From contig JBGALV010000099.1 in the NCBI GenBank assembly GCA_044223515.1, forward strand, positions 1-16,646: 16,646 nt of DNA, read 5' to 3'. Origin of the DNA: SHVZ01 sp044223515. GTDB lineage: Bacteria > Pseudomonadota > Alphaproteobacteria > SHVZ01. This document shows, piece by piece, positions 14,092-16,646 of the stretch; the first letter of the stretch is position 1; every line of letters starts with the position of its first letter. The position numbers and the translations under genes are program-made. Below the pieces are notes generated by a model, which did not search any database, had not been told where the DNA came from, and saw only the letters and a list, made by a program, of their open reading frames with translations.

Positions 14092-15291
14092 ATGAGCCGC
14101 CGGATCGCCGAGGCGCAGAGCGTCGAGGATCTTCGCCGGCTGGCGCGCAAGCGCCTGCCGCTCGCGATGTTCGACTTCGTCGATGGCGGCGCCGAGAGCG
14201 AGAGCGCGCTCCGCCACAACCGCGCCGTCTTCGACCGCGTGCGGTTCCGTGCCCGCACCGTGGTCGACGTGACCCAGCGATCCCAGGAGATCGAGCTGTT
14301 CGGCCGCAAGTCCGGCTCGCCCTTCGCGATCTCGGCCATGGGCGGGCTGGGCACGCTCCGCTACAAGGCGGAGATCGCGCTCGCCCGGGCGGCCTCCGAG
14401 GCGCGCATCCCCTTCATGCTGAGCCTCGGCGCCAACTGCACGATCGAGGAGGTCGCCGAGGCCGCCCCGCAGGCGCGCCTCTGGGCACAGCTCTACACCT
14501 TCAAGGACGACCGGCTGAACCGCGCGCTGGTCGAGCGTGCCGCGGCTTCCGGCTACGAGGCGCTGGTCGTCACCACCGACTCCAACGTCTTCCCGAAGCG
14601 GCCGCGTGATCGCAAGAACGGCTTCTCCTTCGGCCTCAAGAAGACGCCGCGCAACGTCTGGGACGTGCTGACCCATCCCGGCTGGACGATGGACGTCGTG
14701 CTCCGCGGCAATATCGGCCGCATGGAGAGCATGGTGCCGCTCTATGACGGGCCGAAGGACACGCATTCCCTGCTCGCCTATTTCATCCGAGAGCGAAGCC
14801 CGGCCCTCGACTGGGAAGCGGTGAAGCGGATCCGCCAGATGTGGAAAGGCCCGATGATCCTGAAAGGGATCATGACCAAGGAGGAAGCTGTGCTCGCCGC
14901 CGATCACGGCATGGACGGCGTGATCCTTTCCAACCACGGCGGGCGCAACCTCGACTACGCCGTGGCACCGCTCGAAGTATTGCCCGAAGTCATGGACGCG
15001 GTCGGCACGCGCATCACCGTAATGCTGGACTCGGGCTTCCGCTCAGGAACAGACGTGCTGAAAGCGATCGCCATGGGCGCGAAGACTGCGCTTTTCGGAC
15101 GTCCTGCCGCCTATGCGGTCGCGGCCGGCGGCGAGATCGGGGCGCGCCGTATCGTCTCGATGTTCCGCGAGGAGGTCGATCTCGCCATGGGCTTCCTCGG
15201 CATCAAGGGCCTCGCCGAGCTCGGCCCCGACTTTCTCTGGTTCGACGGGCTGGCCGCTGGACGCGCGCTCGCCCCTTCCGACAACCGGTAG
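14092..15291 (+). CDS. FMN-dependent 2-hydroxyacid dehydrogenase (second copy)
   Basis: Flavin oxidoreductase of the LldD/mandelate dehydrogenase/glycolate oxidase family, 399 residues and full length. Aligned active-site residues are Y135 in LWAQLY, R170 in PKRPRD, K258 in ILKG, catalytic H282 and R285 in SNHGGRNLD, and D313 in MLDSGFRSG. The N-terminal motif reads FDFVDGGAE, so F29 stands where most family members have the active-site Tyr. It resembles the copy at 664-1848 along its whole length (shared FPKR-RDR-NG, LSNHGGRNL, LDSGFR-G, GRPAAYAV) but with many differences, so it is a diverged paralogue, not a recent duplicate. The ribosome site AGGAG (14080-14084) overlaps the stop of the enolase-superfamily gene and is 7 bases from the ATG, showing one operon. 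Oxidation of a hydroxyacid linked to that enzyme is the simplest reading, by inference. Confidence 0.94.
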   Translation: MSRRIAEAQSVEDLRRLARKRLPLAMFDFVDGGAESESALRHNRAVFDRVRFRARTVVDVTQRSQEIELFGRKSGSPFAISAMGGLGTLRYKAEIALARAASEARIPFMLSLGANCTIEEVAEAAPQARLWAQLYTFKDDRLNRALVERAAASGYEALVVTTDSNVFPKRPRDRKNGFSFGLKKTPRNVWDVLTHPGWTMDVVLRGNIGRMESMVPLYDGPKDTHSLLAYFIRERSPALDWEAVKRIRQMWKGPMILKGIMTKEEAVLAADHGMDGVILSNHGGRNLDYAVAPLEVLPEVMDAVGTRITVMLDSGFRSGTDVLKAIAMGAKTALFGRPAAYAVAAGGEIGARRIVSMFREEVDLAMGFLGIKGLAELGPDFLWFDGLAAGRALAPSDNR

Positions 15292-15294
15292 CCG

Positions 15295-15453
15295 CTAGTC
15301 GCCCATCGCGGCGTGACGTGCCGCCGCCCGGCATTTCGGACCGGGCCCGCGCATGTAGTGCGCTTCAGGCCGGTATCCGCTGCTGCCCCAGAAGCGGCGC
15401 AGCCGCCTGGCGAGCACCGAAATCAACGTCGAGAGACCCAAAGACCGCTTCAT
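15295..15453 (-). CDS. Small basic protein of unknown function (52 aa)
   Basis: Not a gene I can name. The predicted product is 52 residues: an N-terminal MKRSLGLSTLISVLARRLRRF with amphipathic, Arg-rich character, then a C-terminal GYRPEAHYMRGPGPKCR-type segment with Tyr, Gly-Pro and a single Cys, which has the look of a conserved motif. CAGGAG lies about 8 bases before the ATG at 15453, which supports translation; the frame stays open for a further 28 codons upstream but that part has no ribosome site. It lies 97 bases downstream of the MLE-type gene on the same strand and converges on the hydroxyacid dehydrogenase with 3 bases between stops. The intervening 97 bases show no clear promoter or terminator. 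Secretion is unlikely because the hydrophobic stretch is too short. Confidence 0.5.
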   Translation of the reverse strand: MKRSLGLSTLISVLARRLRRFWGSSGYRPEAHYMRGPGPKCRAAARHAAMGD

Positions 15454-15550
15454 CCCTACGACTCCTGCCGACATCGGCGTGCAAATCTGCGAATCAGTCT
15501 GCACATGCCGAGTCGGCCGGACTGCGATCTGGATCACACTCCGGCGTCGA

Positions 15551-16646
15551 TCACTCGGGGATCTGGTACCTGGCCACCGCGTCGAGGTCGATCTCGACGC
15601 CGAGGCCGGGCTTCTCCGGCGGGTACGCGAAGCCGTTCTCGATGCGGAGCGGCGTCTTCAGCAGGTCGGCGCTCTGGTAAACGACACCGCAGGCGTCGGA
15701 GTCGAGACCAAGGTTCGTCATCGCCGTGCCGAGATGGATCTGGGCAGCGGTGCCGAGGCCGAGCTCCGGCATCGAGCCGATCATGCAGGGGATGCCGGCG
15801 GTCTCGGCCATCTGGAAGATCCGGGTCGCCGCCATCAGCCCGCCTGCCTCGCAGACATAGACGTTGATCACGTCGACCGCCTTCCGGCGGATGACCTCCA
15901 TCGCGTCCCGCGGGTTCCAGACGCTTTCGTCCGCCATGATCGGCACGTCGACCATCAGGCGGAGCTCGGCCAGCGCATCGAGCTCACGCGGCTTCAGGGG
16001 CTGCTCGATCACCTCGGGCCGGCTCGGCGCCATCGCCCTGATGTGCTGAGCCGCCTCCTTCGGCGTCCGCCACGCCATGTTGGCATCGACGCGCACCTTC
16101 ACCTTGTCGCCGACCGCGGCACGGACCGCCGCGACCGCCGCCACGTCGATGTCGAAGCTCTGGCCGACCTTCACCTTGACCGTGCCGAAGCCCTCGGCGG
16201 CGAAGCCCTTCGCCGCAGTCGCCATCTGCTCCGGCGTGCCGAAGGTGATCGAGCGGCTGAGCGGGATGCGCTCGCGCACCATGCCGCCAAGCAGCACGTA
16301 GACCGGCACGCCGAGCTGCTTGCCCAGCAGGTCGTAGAGCGCCATCTCGAGGCCGGCCTTCGCCGGCTCCGAACCGTCGAGCGCCTTGTCCATCGCCTGG
16401 ACGATGAAGGCGATCCGCCGCGGATCCTGACCGACCAGCACCGGCGCCAGGATCTCGCGCACCTCCTTGGCGTAGAGACGGCCGCGGCGCGCGAAGCAGC
16501 TGGCGATCTCGCCCCAGCCGGTGACGCCCGCATCGGTGTCGATGCGGACGATCGCGTGCTCGGAGACGGGATCGACGCCGAGCGCGGTGCGGCCGGCGAG
16601 GCCATAGGCGAGCTTGCGGTCGACCTTGACCGGAATGGCGGTGACG
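15551..16646 (-). CDS. Muconate cycloisomerase-type enolase superfamily protein, 5' partial
   Basis: Enolase-superfamily enzyme closest to the muconate-cycloisomerase/dipeptide-epimerase branch. The frame is open past the right edge: residues before the internal GTG at 16462 read TAIPVKVDRKLAYGLAGRT and then VTGWGEIAS, the normal capping domain, so about 364 residues are visible and only a few N-terminal ones are missing. The catalytic KxK is present as TVKVKVG (codons near 16166-16177). Metal ligands are Asp in VRVDANMAW, Glu in VIEQPL and Asp in MADES. The strand-six Lys of this branch (NIKxxKxGG) is replaced: the sequence reads NVYVCEAGG, with Tyr at codon 15857-15859. GSMPELGLGTAA follows at strand eight. 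It is on the opposite strand from the other enolase-family gene and belongs to a different subgroup. It could be a racemase, epimerase or lactonising enzyme; substrate unknown. Confidence 0.9.
   Translation of the reverse strand, partial: VTAIPVKVDRKLAYGLAGRTALGVDPVSEHAIVRIDTDAGVTGWGEIASCFARRGRLYAKEVREILAPVLVGQDPRRIAFIVQAMDKALDGSEPAKAGLEMALYDLLGKQLGVPVYVLLGGMVRERIPLSRSITFGTPEQMATAAKGFAAEGFGTVKVKVGQSFDIDVAAVAAVRAAVGDKVKVRVDANMAWRTPKEAAQHIRAMAPSRPEVIEQPLKPRELDALAELRLMVDVPIMADESVWNPRDAMEVIRRKAVDVINVYVCEAGGLMAATRIFQMAETAGIPCMIGSMPELGLGTAAQIHLGTAMTNLGLDSDACGVVYQSADLLKTPLRIENGFAYPPEKPGLGVEIDLDAVARYQIPE

Noticed and set aside
10323..14354. A 1343-codon open frame on the minus strand, antisense to the binding-protein and enolase-family genes.
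   Set aside because: It runs across several well-supported genes on the other strand and is rich in Arg, Asp, Ala and His without domain motifs. Such frames are expected in GC-rich DNA, where the sense codons that would give antisense stops (TTA, CTA, TCA) are rare.
1..16646. Mobile element, prophage, CRISPR array or toxin-antitoxin system.
   Set aside because: No transposase, integrase, regularly spaced repeats, attachment-site duplication or toxin/antitoxin-like gene pair was seen; gene composition is uniform across the window.

Overview
The window is a GC-rich, gene-dense stretch of bacterial chromosome with short intergenic gaps. Codon use and protein families, and a GC-rich inverted repeat carrying an ACCCTAACCCTCCCC-type motif, point to an alphaproteobacterium (Hyphomicrobiales or Rhodospirillales-like). 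The genus cannot be fixed from this sequence. There are thirteen protein genes, two of them cut by the window edges. I see no rRNA, tRNA, CRISPR array, transposase or phage gene, and no gene-free stretch over 300 bases.

Layout: a 5'-truncated FadR/GntR-type regulator (+, ends 658) converges on an FMN-dependent 2-hydroxyacid dehydrogenase (-, 664-1848). Divergent from that lies a two-gene operon (+): an RraA-like/HMG-aldolase family protein (1974-2702) and a threonine-synthase-like PLP enzyme (2704-3828). A nested GC-rich inverted repeat (3847-3947) separates it from a convergent gamma-glutamyltransferase (-, 3961-5652). Then come an aldo/keto reductase and a membrane diguanylate cyclase in tandem (+, 5783-8195). 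An M81/MlrC-type metallopeptidase and a DHA2-type MFS transporter form a minus-strand pair (11083 down to 8199). Divergent from the M81 gene are a periplasmic family-5 substrate-binding protein (11271-12842), a hairpin terminator, an enolase-superfamily (mandelate racemase-type) enzyme (12909-14081) and a second 2-hydroxyacid dehydrogenase (14092-15291). The right end has a small unknown protein (-, 15295-15453) and a muconate-cycloisomerase-type enolase-superfamily enzyme (-, from 15551, running off the right edge).

Taken together the region looks like scavenging and oxidation of organic acids and small peptides. Two FMN hydroxyacid oxidoreductases, two enolase-superfamily enzymes and an RraA-like aldolase suit hydroxy- or sugar-acid breakdown. 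The M81 peptidase, gamma-glutamyltransferase, family-5 binding protein and PLP lyase suit peptide or amino-acid derivatives. The pathway and substrate are inference. No wholly new system is evident. The most useful leads are coordinated active-site departures in several enzymes (both hydroxyacid dehydrogenases lack the N-terminal active-site Tyr; the right-edge enolase-superfamily member has Tyr in place of the second general-base Lys; the other has only one Lys of the KxK motif), an Asp-to-Asn change at a metal-ligand position in the regulator, and a paired palindrome in the 11084-11270 divergent control region.
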